A stretch of 64,000 bases of DNA, taken from Pseudomonas brassicacearum. GTDB lineage: Bacteria; Pseudomonadota; Gammaproteobacteria; Pseudomonadales; Pseudomonadaceae. The notes beneath the pieces are model-generated. The model saw only the letters and a program-made list of their open reading frames with translations, was not told where the DNA came from and did not search any database. A program made the position numbers and the translations under genes. The stretch lies in the NCBI RefSeq assembly GCF_000585995.1, contig NZ_CP007410.1:682001-746000 (forward strand), in the 5' to 3' direction. Below are positions 47,889 through 57,754 of this stretch, piece by piece. How positions within the stretch are numbered: position 1 is the stretch's first letter; the number at the start of each line of letters is the position of its first letter.

Positions 47889-50663
47889 TCAGGACGTTTG
47901 CACCGTACGGTTCTGCTGGTCACGCTGGGCCACCCAGTGCTCGATCAGCTCGCGCAGTTGCGACAGCTCAACCGGCTTGGCCATGTGTCCGTCCATTCCG
48001 GCCTGGCGGGCGCGCTCCTTGTGTTCGGCCAGGATGTGCGCCGTGAGCGCGACCACCGGAGTGCGAGTCCGCTGGTTACCGACTTCCCAGGCGCGCAGTT
48101 GCTGGGTGGCGGAGAACCCGTCGAGGATCGGCATTTCGCAGTCCATCAAGACCAGGTCGTAGCGCTGCTCCTTCATGGCCTTGAGGGCTTCTTCGCCATT
48201 GCTGGCGGTGTCGGGCTGCAGGTTGAGCTTGCCGAGCATGCCCCGGATGACCTTGGTGGAAATGCTGTTGTCCTCGGCCACCAGGATGCGGAAATCGCTG
48301 GGCACTTTCACCGGCGTGATCGGGCCCGCATTCACCGGTACGTTCGGCGCCTGGCCTTTGTTGCGCTGGTTCAGTTCGTCCGCCAGGGTGGTCTTGAGGG
48401 TATAACCGGCCACCGGTTTAGCGAGGATGCGCTTGACCCCGCTGTTGCGCGCGACGATCTTGCTTGGCGCGTTGCTGATGCCGGTGAGCATGATCAACAG
48501 GATGTCGTGGTTCAGGCTCGGGTCTTCCTTGATCTTGGCCGCCAATTGCATGCCGGTCATGCCAGGCATGTTCTGGTCCAGCAGTACCACGTCGAAATAG
48601 TCCCGCAGGTGCGCCTTGGTACGCAGCAGCGCCAGGGCTTCCTTGCCCGACGGCACCGCGCTGACATTCAAGCCCCAGGCACTGCACTGTTGCACCAGCA
48701 CCTTGCGACAGGTGTCGTTGTCGTCGACGATCAACACCCGTGCCCCTTGCAGCGGGGCATCGAGGTCGGAAGTCGGATGTTCGAGGCGATCCGGGTCCAG
48801 CGGCAAGGTCAGCCACAGGGTGCTGCCCTGGCTGCTGCCGCTTTTTATGCCGAACTCCCCGTGCATCAGGATGATCAGCTGGCGGGCGATGACCAGGCCC
48901 AGGTTGCCGCCCAGGCGCGTGGCCGAGAGGAAATTCTTGCTGTGCAATTCGGCATGCATCAGCGTGTCGCGTTCTTCGGCGTCCATCGGTGAGCCGCTGT
49001 CCTGCACTGCGATGCGCAGGCGAGGCTGATTGCTGCGCTCGTCGAGAGCCACGACGATCAACACCTCGCCCTCGTCGGTCTTTTTCAAGGCGTTTTCCAG
49101 CAGGCTCAGCAGCGCCTGGCGCAGCCGCGTCGGATCGCCGCTGATCACCCGCGGCACCTGGGGCTGGATGAAGCTGATCAGCTCGACATTTTGCTGCTCG
49201 GCCTTGGCGCGGAAGATGCTCAGGCAATCCTCGATCAAGGCGTTGAGGTCGAACTGCACATCGTCCAGTTCGATCTGCCCGGATTCGAGCCGGGAAATGT
49301 CGAGTATCTCGTTGATCAGGGTCAGCAGTTCATTGCCGGCGCTGTGGATCGTCTGCACGTAGTCGCGCTGCTTGACCGACAGGGGGGTACCCAACAGCAG
49401 TTCGGTCATGCCCAGTACGCCGTTCATCGGAGTACGGATCTCGTGGCTGATCTTGGCCAGGAACTCGGCCTTGGCATTGATCTCGGCATTGCTCGCCGCC
49501 AGGTCGCGGCTGATGCTGAAACGGCTTTCATTGATCGAGCGCTGGCGCTCGCCCAGGGCGACACTCATCAACAGGCCGCTGATGCAGATGAAGACCAGAA
49601 GCGTCACGATCAAACCTTGCGGAGGGACCTCCGTGAGCCCTTGCAGCGCCGGAAGGATGATCAACGTGCCCAGGTTGAAGACCACCATGGCCGCGACAAA
49701 CAGCCGTGCCGGGCGGTAGCCCTTTTGCCAGTGCCAGGCGCTGACGAAGAGCATGCTCAGGCCGGCCAGGGCCACGAGGGCATAGGTCATGATATTGAGC
49801 GGCAGTGTGTTGACGAACAACAGCAACAGGCTGCACAGCATGACGACCACAATGTCCCCCAGCAGCAGCCGATTCAGCGGATGCGGCCCCAGGGGGGCGA
49901 AAAAGCGATAGGCGAACATCAAGCCACAGGGCGCGGTCAGCAGCAGGGCGAGGTAGGCCCCCGGCGTCTGGATCGTGGGCCAGTCGGGCAGCCAGGGGCC
50001 TGCCAGGTTCAGCAACAGCACCAGGCTCAGCATCAGCAGCCCTTCGCAGGCCGCCAGCCATAGGCAACTGCGTGAGCGGGTATAGGCGTAGCGGGTGAGG
50101 TTGTGCAGGATCAGCATGGCGATGCAGCCGAACAGCAACCCATAGATCAGTGTCTGGTTCTGATTGGCCGCCGCCAACACCGCCGGTTGCAGGGTGACGT
50201 AGGGGCGCAGTTCGTGTCGGGATGCCAATCGCAGGTAGACGTCCAGCGGTTTATCGCTGCGGGGCAGCGCCAGCATGAAATCGCTGGTGGGCAGGGGCAG
50301 TTCGGTACGCGGAAGGGTATCGCCGCTGACTTGTTGGTCAACCAGGGCATCGCCGTCCAGCACATAGAGATTCAGGCGGGACAGGTCGGGCGCGAAGATG
50401 CGCAGTATTTGTTCATGTTTGTCGGGGGCCAGGCGGAAACGCAGCCACAGGGCCCCGCCGGGTTCGGCCGCCTTGAGGCGGTCCAGGTCGATGGGGCTGA
50501 ATTGATTGGTGTAGCGGGCAGAGCGGATGTCGCTCAGCTTCAGGTCGCCCTGTTCATCGAGCAATATCGCCCAGCCACTGCCTGGCGCGGCCTGTGCCGG
50601 GAGCATGCAGAGCAGCGTCAGCAGGGTGACGGTAAAGCCTATGGCAATCCTGAGCCAGCGCAC
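47889..50663 (-). CDS. retS: Hybrid sensor kinase RetS
   Basis: A 924-residue hybrid kinase. After a signal peptide comes a periplasmic 7TMR-DISMED2 sugar-binding-like domain (~35-165). Seven helices follow (~175-385), then a HisKA domain with H407 in KISHEIRTPMNG and an ATPase domain. Two receiver domains follow, VLIVDDNDTC...LLDQNMPG and ILVAEDNSIS...LMDCEMPI. RetS binds GacS and blocks the Gac/Rsm cascade, favouring acute virulence over biofilm in P. aeruginosa. The assignment rests on domain order and on purD-purH-fis-dusB synteny. GTG start with AAGGGA upstream. Confidence 0.92.
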   Translation of the reverse strand: MRWLRIAIGFTVTLLTLLCMLPAQAAPGSGWAILLDEQGDLKLSDIRSARYTNQFSPIDLDRLKAAEPGGALWLRFRLAPDKHEQILRIFAPDLSRLNLYVLDGDALVDQQVSGDTLPRTELPLPTSDFMLALPRSDKPLDVYLRLASRHELRPYVTLQPAVLAAANQNQTLIYGLLFGCIAMLILHNLTRYAYTRSRSCLWLAACEGLLMLSLVLLLNLAGPWLPDWPTIQTPGAYLALLLTAPCGLMFAYRFFAPLGPHPLNRLLLGDIVVVMLCSLLLLFVNTLPLNIMTYALVALAGLSMLFVSAWHWQKGYRPARLFVAAMVVFNLGTLIILPALQGLTEVPPQGLIVTLLVFICISGLLMSVALGERQRSINESRFSISRDLAASNAEINAKAEFLAKISHEIRTPMNGVLGMTELLLGTPLSVKQRDYVQTIHSAGNELLTLINEILDISRLESGQIELDDVQFDLNALIEDCLSIFRAKAEQQNVELISFIQPQVPRVISGDPTRLRQALLSLLENALKKTDEGEVLIVVALDERSNQPRLRIAVQDSGSPMDAEERDTLMHAELHSKNFLSATRLGGNLGLVIARQLIILMHGEFGIKSGSSQGSTLWLTLPLDPDRLEHPTSDLDAPLQGARVLIVDDNDTCRKVLVQQCSAWGLNVSAVPSGKEALALLRTKAHLRDYFDVVLLDQNMPGMTGMQLAAKIKEDPSLNHDILLIMLTGISNAPSKIVARNSGVKRILAKPVAGYTLKTTLADELNQRNKGQAPNVPVNAGPITPVKVPSDFRILVAEDNSISTKVIRGMLGKLNLQPDTASNGEEALKAMKEQRYDLVLMDCEMPILDGFSATQQLRAWEVGNQRTRTPVVALTAHILAEHKERARQAGMDGHMAKPVELSQLRELIEHWVAQRDQQNRTVQTS

Positions 50664-50722
50664 GGCGAAATCCCTTCGTAGGTTGATGCCAGATTATAAC
50701 TATGCGCGGCGCCCGAGTAGAC

Positions 50723-50747
50723 AGGCAAGGGCCACCGACCCTTGCCT
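50723..50747. other. Perfect 9-bp hairpin between purD and retS
   Basis: AGGCAAGGG, a 7-base loop, then CCCTTGCCT. It lies after the purD stop codon on the minus strand. No T-run follows, so it is not a standard intrinsic terminator; it may slow or protect the purD 3' end. Confidence 0.5.
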
Positions 50748-50762
50748 GGCTGAATGACCGGG

Positions 50763-52058
50763 TTATTCCAGATTTTCGCCGCGCTCGCGGGCAATGGCGC
50801 GGTAGCCAATGTCCTTGCGGTAGAAACAGCCTTCCCAATCAAGCTCGGCGGCAAGCTTGTAGGCTTGCTGCTGGGCGGCGTCGACACTGGCGCCCATGGC
50901 GGTGGCGCACAGCACGCGACCGCCGGCGGTCACCACTTGGCCATCCTTCAAGACGGTGCCTGCGTGGAAAACCTTGCCTTCCAGTCGGGCCGCGGCGTCC
51001 AGGCCCTGAATAACGCTACCTTTGGCGTAGTCGCCCGGGTAACCGCCTGCCGCCAATACCACGCCGACGCTTGGACGCGGATCCCATTGGGCTTCGACTT
51101 TGTCCAGCGCCTGGGCCAGGGCGGCTTCAACCAGCAGCACCAGGCTCGATTGCAGGCGCAGCATCACCGGCTGGGTCTCAGGATCGCCGAAACGGCAGTT
51201 GAATTCGATGACTTTTGGGTTACCAGCCTTGTCGATCATCAAGCCGGCGTACAGGAAGCCAGTGTAGACGTTGCCTTCTTCGGCCATGCCGCGCACGGTC
51301 GGCCAGATCACCTGGTCCATGACCCGCTGATGCACTTGGGCGGTGACCACCGGGGCCGGGGAATAGGCACCCATGCCGCCGGTGTTCGGGCCGCTGTCGC
51401 CGTCGCCGACACGTTTGTGGTCTTGGCTGGTGGCCATCGGCAAGACGTTCTTGCCATCGACCATGACAATGAAACTGGCTTCCTCGCCGTCGAGAAACTC
51501 TTCGATCACCACCCGGGAACCGGCGTCACCGAAGGCATTGCCGGCCAGCATGTCGCGCACGGCCTCTTCGGCCTCGGCCAGGGTCATGGCGACGATCACG
51601 CCTTTACCGGCGGCCAGGCCGTCGGCCTTGATCACGATCGGCGCGCCTTTCTCCCGCAGATAAGCCAGGGCGGGTTCGATTTCGGTGAAGTTCTGGTAAT
51701 CGGCGGTCGGGATCTTGTGACGCGCCAGGAAATCCTTGGTGAACGCTTTCGAGCCTTCCAGCTGCGCGGCGCCGGCGGTCGGGCCGAAGCAGTCCAGGCC
51801 ACGGGCGCGGAACAGGTCTACCACGCCGGCGACCAGCGGTACTTCCGGGCCGACGATGGTCAGTGCGACGTTCTTCTCGGCGAAATCAGCCAGTTGCTCC
51901 AGGGCCAGCACGTCGATGGCGACGTTTTCGCACTTGGCTTCGATGGCCGTGCCGGCATTGCCCGGCGCCACGAAAACCTTCTGCACGCGGGGATCCTGAG
52001 CCACTTTCCAGGCCAGGGCGTGTTCACGGCCACCGCTGCCAATGATCAAAACATTCAT
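50763..52058 (-). CDS. purD: Phosphoribosylamine-glycine ligase PurD
   Basis: A 431-residue ATP-grasp enzyme of purine synthesis that joins glycine to phosphoribosylamine. MNVLIIGSGGREHALAWK, FNCRFGDPETQPVMLRL and GDGDSGPNTGGMGAYSPAP are diagnostic. It follows purH on the same strand, with a REP doublet between them. Confidence 0.98.
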   Translation of the reverse strand: MNVLIIGSGGREHALAWKVAQDPRVQKVFVAPGNAGTAIEAKCENVAIDVLALEQLADFAEKNVALTIVGPEVPLVAGVVDLFRARGLDCFGPTAGAAQLEGSKAFTKDFLARHKIPTADYQNFTEIEPALAYLREKGAPIVIKADGLAAGKGVIVAMTLAEAEEAVRDMLAGNAFGDAGSRVVIEEFLDGEEASFIVMVDGKNVLPMATSQDHKRVGDGDSGPNTGGMGAYSPAPVVTAQVHQRVMDQVIWPTVRGMAEEGNVYTGFLYAGLMIDKAGNPKVIEFNCRFGDPETQPVMLRLQSSLVLLVEAALAQALDKVEAQWDPRPSVGVVLAAGGYPGDYAKGSVIQGLDAAARLEGKVFHAGTVLKDGQVVTAGGRVLCATAMGASVDAAQQQAYKLAAELDWEGCFYRKDIGYRAIARERGENLE

Positions 52059-52111
52059 TTCAAAAACCTCGGATGACGCTAATTCTGTGGAGCACCGCAG
52101 AGATGCTTTTC

Positions 52112-52200
52112 TGTGGGAGCGGGCTTGCTCGCGAAAGCGGTGTGTCAGTCAACATCAACGTCACTGACAGATTGCATTCGCGAGCAAGCCCGCTCCCACA
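52112..52200. repeat. Paired REP palindromes (GTGGGAGCGGGC class) between purH and purD
   Basis: Inverted doublet in the 158-bp gap between purH and purD. Confidence 0.9.
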
Positions 52201-52216
52201 TTTCGATCAGGGTGTA

Positions 52217-53824
52217 TCAGTGACGGAAGTGGCGCATGCCAGTAAATACCATGGCGATGCCGGCTTCATCTGCCGCAGCGATCACTTCAGCGTCACGCAT
52301 CGAGCCACCCGGCTGGATCACCGCGGTGATACCGACCTTGGCCGCGTTGTCGATGCCGTCGCGGAACGGGAAGAACGCGTCGGAGGCCATGACCGCGCCT
52401 TGTACCTGCAAGCCGGCGTGTTCAGCCTTAATCGCGGCGATACGGGCCGAGTTCACGCGGCTCATCTGGCCGGCACCGACGCCGATGGTCTGGCGGTTCT
52501 TGGCGTAGACGATGGCGTTGGACTTGACGTACTTGGCGACTTTCCAGGCGAAGATCAGGTCGTGGATTTCCTGCTCGCTCGGCGCGCGCTTAGTCACCAC
52601 CTTGAGGTCTTCGCTGCCAATCATGCCGATGTCACGGCTCTGGACCAGCAGGCCGCCATTGACGCGCTTGTAGTCCCAGGCCGGCGCACGGTCGGCCGAC
52701 CATTGGCCGCAGGCCAGCAGGCGCACGTTGGCTTTGGCGGCAACGATGGCGCGGGCTTCTTCGCTGACCGAAGGGGCGATGATCACTTCGACGAACTGAC
52801 GCTCGACGATGGCCTTGGCGGTTTCGGCGTCCAGTTCACGGTTGAAGGCGATGATGCCGCCGAAAGCCGACTCGGTGTCGGTGGCGTAGGCCAGCTCGTA
52901 GGCCTGCCGGATGCCGCCCTCGGCGTCCGGGCTCACGGCCACGCCGCACGGGTTGGCGTGCTTGACGATCACGCAGGCTGGCTTGACGAAGCTCTTCACG
53001 CATTCCAGCGCGGCGTCGGTGTCGGCCACATTGTTGAACGACAGTTCCTTGCCTTGCAGCTGGGTCGCGGTGGCAATGCCGACTTCGGCAGGCTTGGCTT
53101 CCACGTAGAACGCCGCGCTCTGGTGCGGGTTCTCGCCGTAGCGCATTTCCTGGGCCTTGACGAACTGGGTGTTGAAGGTCCGCGGGAATTCGCTGCGGCC
53201 TTCGGTCGACAGAGTTTCAGCCGCCTGGTTCACGGTGCCCATGTAGTTGGCGATCATGCCGTCGTAGGCGGCGGTGTGTTCGAAGGCCTTGAGCATCAGG
53301 TCGAAACGCTGGGCGTAGGTCAGGCCGCCGGCCTTGAGGTTGTCCAGCACGCTGGCGTAGTCGCTGGCGTTGACCACGATGGCCACGTCTTTATGGTTCT
53401 TGGCCGCCGAGCGGACCATGGTCGGGCCACCGATGTCGATGTTCTCGATGGCGGTCGGCAGGTCGCAGCCAGGCTTGTTGATGGTGGCTTCGAACGGGTA
53501 GAGGTTGACGGCCACCAGGTCAATCGGCTTGATGCCGTGTTCGTTCATGATGGCGTCGTCGATGCCGCGACGGCCCAGGATGCCACCGTGGATCTTCGGG
53601 TGCAGGGTCTTGACTCGACCGTCCATCATTTCCGCAAAACCGGTGTAGTCCGCGACTTCCACTGCGGCGACGCCGTTGTCCTGCAGCAACTTGAAGGTCC
53701 CGCCGGTGGAGAGAATCTCGACGCCCAGCTGTTGCAGCTCGCGGGCGAATTCGAGGATCCCGGTCTTGTCGGAGACGCTGATCAAGGCGCGGCGGATCGG
53801 CAGGCGGGTGGTCTGGTCGGTCAT
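52217..53824 (-). CDS. purH: Bifunctional AICAR formyltransferase/IMP cyclohydrolase PurH
   Basis: A 535-residue enzyme for the last two steps to IMP. The N-terminal MGS-like cyclohydrolase domain ([17 protein letters not shown]) runs to about residue 200. The C-terminal transformylase has KHANPCGVA and [12 protein letters not shown]. The start [12 protein letters not shown] is conserved; an open frame seven codons longer is unlikely. Confidence 0.97.
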   Translation of the reverse strand: MTDQTTRLPIRRALISVSDKTGILEFARELQQLGVEILSTGGTFKLLQDNGVAAVEVADYTGFAEMMDGRVKTLHPKIHGGILGRRGIDDAIMNEHGIKPIDLVAVNLYPFEATINKPGCDLPTAIENIDIGGPTMVRSAAKNHKDVAIVVNASDYASVLDNLKAGGLTYAQRFDLMLKAFEHTAAYDGMIANYMGTVNQAAETLSTEGRSEFPRTFNTQFVKAQEMRYGENPHQSAAFYVEAKPAEVGIATATQLQGKELSFNNVADTDAALECVKSFVKPACVIVKHANPCGVAVSPDAEGGIRQAYELAYATDTESAFGGIIAFNRELDAETAKAIVERQFVEVIIAPSVSEEARAIVAAKANVRLLACGQWSADRAPAWDYKRVNGGLLVQSRDIGMIGSEDLKVVTKRAPSEQEIHDLIFAWKVAKYVKSNAIVYAKNRQTIGVGAGQMSRVNSARIAAIKAEHAGLQVQGAVMASDAFFPFRDGIDNAAKVGITAVIQPGGSMRDAEVIAAADEAGIAMVFTGMRHFRH

Positions 53825-53854
53825 TTCAATTTCCATCAAAAGCAAGGGAAGTCA

Positions 53855-53893
53855 GCAAAAAAGGCGACCGTTTTTTACGCGGGCGCCTTTCTG
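53855..53893 (-). terminator. Rho-independent terminator of dusB-fis
   Basis: On the minus strand, AAAGGCG-C-CCG, a loop, then CGG-T-CGCC and six T. It lies 15 bp after the fis stop codon and before purH. Confidence 0.7.
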
Positions 53894-53907
53894 GTTTGAT
53901 TGAATGC

Positions 53908-54228
53908 TTACAGCAGATCGTACTGCTTGAGTTTCTTGCGCAGAGTGCCGCGGTTCAGGCCCAGCAGCTCACTGGCCTTGGTCTGGTTGCCCTTGACGTA
54001 GTTCATCACGCTTTCGAGCAGCGGTGCCTCGACTTCGGAAAGCACCAGGTTGTACACATCCGTGACGGCAGCGCCCTCAAGGTGGGCGAAATAATTGTGC
54101 AGCGCCTTCTCGACACTCCCGCGAAGGGTCTGACCTTCTTCGCTGGGCGTGTTGAGGTGCTGTTTCAAATTCACGTTGTCGCTCACGGGTGTTATTCCAC
54201 TCACTAAAGTCTCGGTCATCATCGTCAT
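53908..54228 (-). CDS. fis: Nucleoid-associated regulator Fis
   Basis: A 106-residue DNA-bending protein. The C-terminal helix-turn-helix [34 protein letters not shown] is highly conserved. dusB-fis is the standard operon, and the ATG overlaps the dusB stop. Confidence 0.97.
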   Translation of the reverse strand: MTMMTETLVSGITPVSDNVNLKQHLNTPSEEGQTLRGSVEKALHNYFAHLEGAAVTDVYNLVLSEVEAPLLESVMNYVKGNQTKASELLGLNRGTLRKKLKQYDLL

Positions 54229-55232
54229 GCGGCCACCCCTTCGTCCCCTGTCAGGCTCTTGTAACGCTCAGCGAAGAACGCCTGAACGTCGGCGCATTGT
54301 GCTTGCGTACCATCCAAACGATTGAAACGGGCGCGAAACTCCCTGGCGCCCGGCAGGGTTGCGAGATACCAGCCCACATGCTTGCGAGCGATGCGTACAC
54401 CCATGACTTCTCCGTAGAAGGCATGCAGCGCGGCCAGATGCTCTAGCAGAATACGTTCCACCTCGGACAGCTGCGGCGCAGCGAGCTTTTCGCCCGTGCG
54501 CAGAAAGTGTTCGATCTCACGAAAAATCCATGGCCGCCCCTGGGCAGCCCGGCCGATCAACAGTCCGTCGGCACCGGTCGCGTCCAGCACGTACCGGGCC
54601 TTCTCGGGTGAATCGACGTCGCCGTTGGCAAAGACCGGAATCGACACCGCCTGCTTGATCGCGGCGATGGTGTCGTACTCCGCTTCACCGGTATACAGGT
54701 CGGCACGGGTGCGGCCGTGGACCGCCAGCGCCGTGATCCCTGACTGTTCGGCGATCTTCGCCACCGTCAGGCCGTTCTTGTTCTCCCGGTCCCACCCGGT
54801 GCGGATCTTCAGGGTCACCGGCACATCGACTGCGGCGACAACCGCCCGCAGGATCTCGGTAACCAGGGCTTCATCTTTCAACAGTGCCGAGCCTGCGGCC
54901 TTGTTGCAGACCTTCTTCGCCGGGCAACCCATGTTGATGTCGATGATCTGCGCGCCCAACGCCACATTGGCCCGGGCCGCCTCCGCCAGCATCTGTGCGT
55001 CGCCACCGGCGATCTGTACCGAGCGGGGCTCAGGATCGCCTTCGTGGATCATGCGCAGACGCGATTTGCGGGTGTTCCACAAACTCATGTCGCTGGTGAC
55101 CATTTCCGAAACCACTAAACCTGCGCCCAGTCGCTTGCACAGCTGACGAAAGGGCTGATCGGTGACGCCCGCCATAGGGGCGAGAACCAGGCCGTTCTGC
55201 AATGTATATGGGCCGATGCGTACCGCCGACAT
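54225..55232 (-). CDS. dusB: tRNA-dihydrouridine synthase DusB
   Basis: A 335-residue FMN-dependent enzyme that reduces uridines in the tRNA D-loop. [37 protein letters not shown] (catalytic Cys) and [16 protein letters not shown] are diagnostic. First gene of the dusB-fis operon. Confidence 0.97.
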   Translation of the reverse strand: MSAVRIGPYTLQNGLVLAPMAGVTDQPFRQLCKRLGAGLVVSEMVTSDMSLWNTRKSRLRMIHEGDPEPRSVQIAGGDAQMLAEAARANVALGAQIIDINMGCPAKKVCNKAAGSALLKDEALVTEILRAVVAAVDVPVTLKIRTGWDRENKNGLTVAKIAEQSGITALAVHGRTRADLYTGEAEYDTIAAIKQAVSIPVFANGDVDSPEKARYVLDATGADGLLIGRAAQGRPWIFREIEHFLRTGEKLAAPQLSEVERILLEHLAALHAFYGEVMGVRIARKHVGWYLATLPGAREFRARFNRLDGTQAQCADVQAFFAERYKSLTGDEGVAA

Positions 55233-55416
55233 AGGACTTCCCTGAAGTGGGGCCGGATCATGAGACTTCGAAAAAGGGTTGGCATGATACCCGCTCTCGA
55301 TGACTGGATAAAGGTCGAATTGGATAAAATCTGAACAGCTATTTTGTTATCGCCAGCGGTTTGGTCTGGGTGGGCTGAGTCAGAAAGCTGTCGTCAATCG
55401 ACCGGCCCTGGCGGCT

Positions 55417-56655
55417 TCACTCGGGCGAATGGAAGCTCAGGCTGTAGTTCACCGCTTTAGGGCCAGGGTCGAGGATGTCCAGCGCGATGTGGATCGGGGT
55501 CTGCGGCGGCATTTCGCCGCGGCCTTCGAGATCGCCGCCCAGGTATTCCCCGGGCTTGAAGCGGCGACTGGCGATCAAGTGCCCGTTGAGGTCGGCGAAA
55601 CGCAGTTCCAGCAGGGGAAAAGGCTGGGAGAAGGGCGCACGGTTGTAGATGATCGCGTCCACCACCAGGGCGCCGCTGAACTCCGGATGGCTGCGCACCA
55701 CCAGGTTGCTGCTCTTGATCTTGGCGATGTCGACCTTGGACGGCACGTCGCAACCGATGGTCGGGCAGATTTGCAGGAACCAGGGACGGTATTGGTCCTG
55801 GCGGGCCAATTCCTCGAAATGGTAGGCAATGTACTGGCCGCCCAGGGCTGCGGCGGCGAGCAGGACCAACAGGCTCCACAGCAAGCGGCGGCCCCAGGGC
55901 GAACGGCGTTTGCGCCAGTCCAGTTGCAGGGGATCGTCGTCCAGGTCATGCAGGGCCTCGGCGCGCAGGCCGGGCTCATGGCGTTCGCGCGACTTGCGCA
56001 GCGGTGCCGATTGCACGGGCTCGTCGTCGTGGTCGTCGTGGTCGTCGGTGGCCGACAGGCGCTCAAGGTGTTCGTGGGGCTCGTCGTCCGGTTCCAGGCG
56101 GAGCAGGGTAACAGGCTCGTCCTCCGGCTCCAGCGGTTCAAGCGCCAGGGACAAGGATGGCTCGGTGCGCGGTGGCCGGGCGGGCTCATGGGGCTCGAAT
56201 GGCTCCGCGGGGGGCTGGATGAGCGCTTCGGCGCGCTCGGCAGGAGATTCGCTGTACAGGCTATCGGACCAGGGCTCCTGCTCGTTCGAGAGGTGGTCGC
56301 GTTGCGCGCTCAGGTTGTCTTCATGGCGTCGGCCGAAGGTATCCGGTGCCCGCTTGTCGCGCCGTTCCAGGCGCGCCAGTTCCTTGTCCAGATCATCGAG
56401 GTCCAGCTCGGCGGCGGTCCATTGTTTCTGGCTGATCGCCCGGGGCGGTGCTTCGGCGGCAGGGCTCTTGATCGGCGGCGCCAGGGGCGTGACGGTTTCC
56501 TTGGCCGCACGTTGTTCCAGCAACTGCCGCGCGGCATTGAACACTTGCAGGCACGAGCCGCAACGAACCACCCCGCGGGCCACGCTCAATTGAGTATGGC
56601 TGACGCGAAAGCTGGTTTGGCAATGCGGGCACTGGGTGACGAAGCTGTCAGTCAT
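55417..56655 (-). CDS. Zinc-ribbon and DUF3426 domain membrane protein
   Basis: A 412-residue protein. The N-terminal MJ0042-type zinc finger has four cysteines (C9, C12, C32, C35). A long acidic, proline-rich, charged linker runs to about 250. One transmembrane helix (LLWSLLVLLAAAALGGQYIA) follows, then a C-terminal DUF3426 domain (PEFSGALVVDAIIYNRAPF, FKPGEYLGG). Function unknown. Its place between prmA and dusB is conserved in Pseudomonas. Confidence 0.88.
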   Translation of the reverse strand: MTDSFVTQCPHCQTSFRVSHTQLSVARGVVRCGSCLQVFNAARQLLEQRAAKETVTPLAPPIKSPAAEAPPRAISQKQWTAAELDLDDLDKELARLERRDKRAPDTFGRRHEDNLSAQRDHLSNEQEPWSDSLYSESPAERAEALIQPPAEPFEPHEPARPPRTEPSLSLALEPLEPEDEPVTLLRLEPDDEPHEHLERLSATDDHDDHDDEPVQSAPLRKSRERHEPGLRAEALHDLDDDPLQLDWRKRRSPWGRRLLWSLLVLLAAAALGGQYIAYHFEELARQDQYRPWFLQICPTIGCDVPSKVDIAKIKSSNLVVRSHPEFSGALVVDAIIYNRAPFSQPFPLLELRFADLNGHLIASRRFKPGEYLGGDLEGRGEMPPQTPIHIALDILDPGPKAVNYSLSFHSPE

Positions 56656-56685
56656 GCGGCAATCCGGTCGATACAGGCGGCCATT

Positions 56686-57564
56686 CTAGCGCCGACGTCC
56701 GGTGATGCGCACCCAGCCATCGCGATTGGCGATTGGGTCGAGGTCAAAGTCCGCGGCATAAGCGGCGGCGACTTCTTCGCCCTGCTCGGCGAGGATGCCC
56801 GACAGCGCCAGGCGCCCGCCCGGCTTGACCAGGCTCGACAGTTGCGGGGCCAGGGACACCAGCGGGCCGGCGAGGATATTGGCCACGAGCACGTCGGCTT
56901 GGACCTGTGGCAAGTCTTGCGGCAGGTACAGCGGGAACAGTGCTTCGGCGATGTTGTTGCGCCCGGCGTTATCACGGGACGCTTCCAGGGCCTGGACGTC
57001 GATGTCGGTGCCGACCGCTTCCTTGGCGCCCAGCAGGAGCGCGGCGATGGCCAGGATCCCCGAGCCGCAGCCGAAATCGAGTACATCGCAGCCCTTGAGG
57101 TCCTGGCCGTCGAGCCATTCCAGGCAGAGGGCGGTGGTCGGGTGGGTGCCGGTGCCAAACGCCAGGCCCGGGTCCAGCAGCAGGTTCACGGCCTCAGGTT
57201 CGGGTGCGGCGTGCCAGCTCGGTACGATCCACAGGCGCTGGCCGAAGCGCATCGGCTGGAAGTTGTCCATCCAGCTGCGTTCCCAGTCCTGGTCTTCGAT
57301 CACTTCGCTGTGATGCTCGGGCAACGGGCTACCGGTCAGCAGCTCGAGATGGGCCAGCACGCTGGCTGCCTCGGTGCCGCCTTCGAACAGGGCCAGCAGG
57401 TGGGTGTGGGACCACAGCGGTGTGGTATTGAGTTCCGGCTCGAAGATCGGCTGGTCTTCGGCGTCCATGAAGGTCACCGATACAGCGCCGACTTCAAGAA
57501 ACGCGTCTTCGTAGGTTTCGGCTTGTTCCGGGCTGATGGCCAGACGTACTTGCAGCCAAGGCAT
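56686..57564 (-). CDS. prmA: Ribosomal protein L11 methyltransferase PrmA
   Basis: A 292-residue methyltransferase that trimethylates L11. The N-terminal domain binds L11 ([20 protein letters not shown]), and the SAM site is [19 protein letters not shown]. The start at 57564 is the family start; three more codons are open upstream. Confidence 0.96.
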   Translation of the reverse strand: MPWLQVRLAISPEQAETYEDAFLEVGAVSVTFMDAEDQPIFEPELNTTPLWSHTHLLALFEGGTEAASVLAHLELLTGSPLPEHHSEVIEDQDWERSWMDNFQPMRFGQRLWIVPSWHAAPEPEAVNLLLDPGLAFGTGTHPTTALCLEWLDGQDLKGCDVLDFGCGSGILAIAALLLGAKEAVGTDIDVQALEASRDNAGRNNIAEALFPLYLPQDLPQVQADVLVANILAGPLVSLAPQLSSLVKPGGRLALSGILAEQGEEVAAAYAADFDLDPIANRDGWVRITGRRR

Positions 57565-57671
57565 GGCGGGCACCTTTGGAAAAATCTACAGGGGGCAGCG
57601 CAGGGCTGCAAAGGCGCGCAGTGTACGCCAGGTCGTCGTCAAAGTGGATAAGCGAGTCTTGCGCCGCCCTG

Positions 57672-57699
57672 TTGGTGTTTCGATATATATATGTATGAC
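57672..57699 (+). promoter_or_regulatory. Possible sigma-70 promoter of the second toxin gene
   Basis: TTGGTG, 16 bases, then TATGAC, with an alternating TATATATATA stretch just before. It lies about 55 bp before the ATG, in the only AT-rich patch of the gap. Weak evidence. Confidence 0.3.
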
Positions 57700-57754
57700 A
57701 TGCGGGTGCTGGCGGGCGGATAAGGTGCGGGTCCACACAACAGGGAGGAATGTG

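Noticed and set aside
50723..50747. Intrinsic terminator between purD and retS
   Set aside because: The stem is perfect but lacks a T-run on either side, so it was listed only as a hairpin.
55429..57651. 740-codon plus-strand frame opposite the DUF3426 and prmA genes
   Set aside because: Covers two conserved genes on the other strand and has shadow-like composition.
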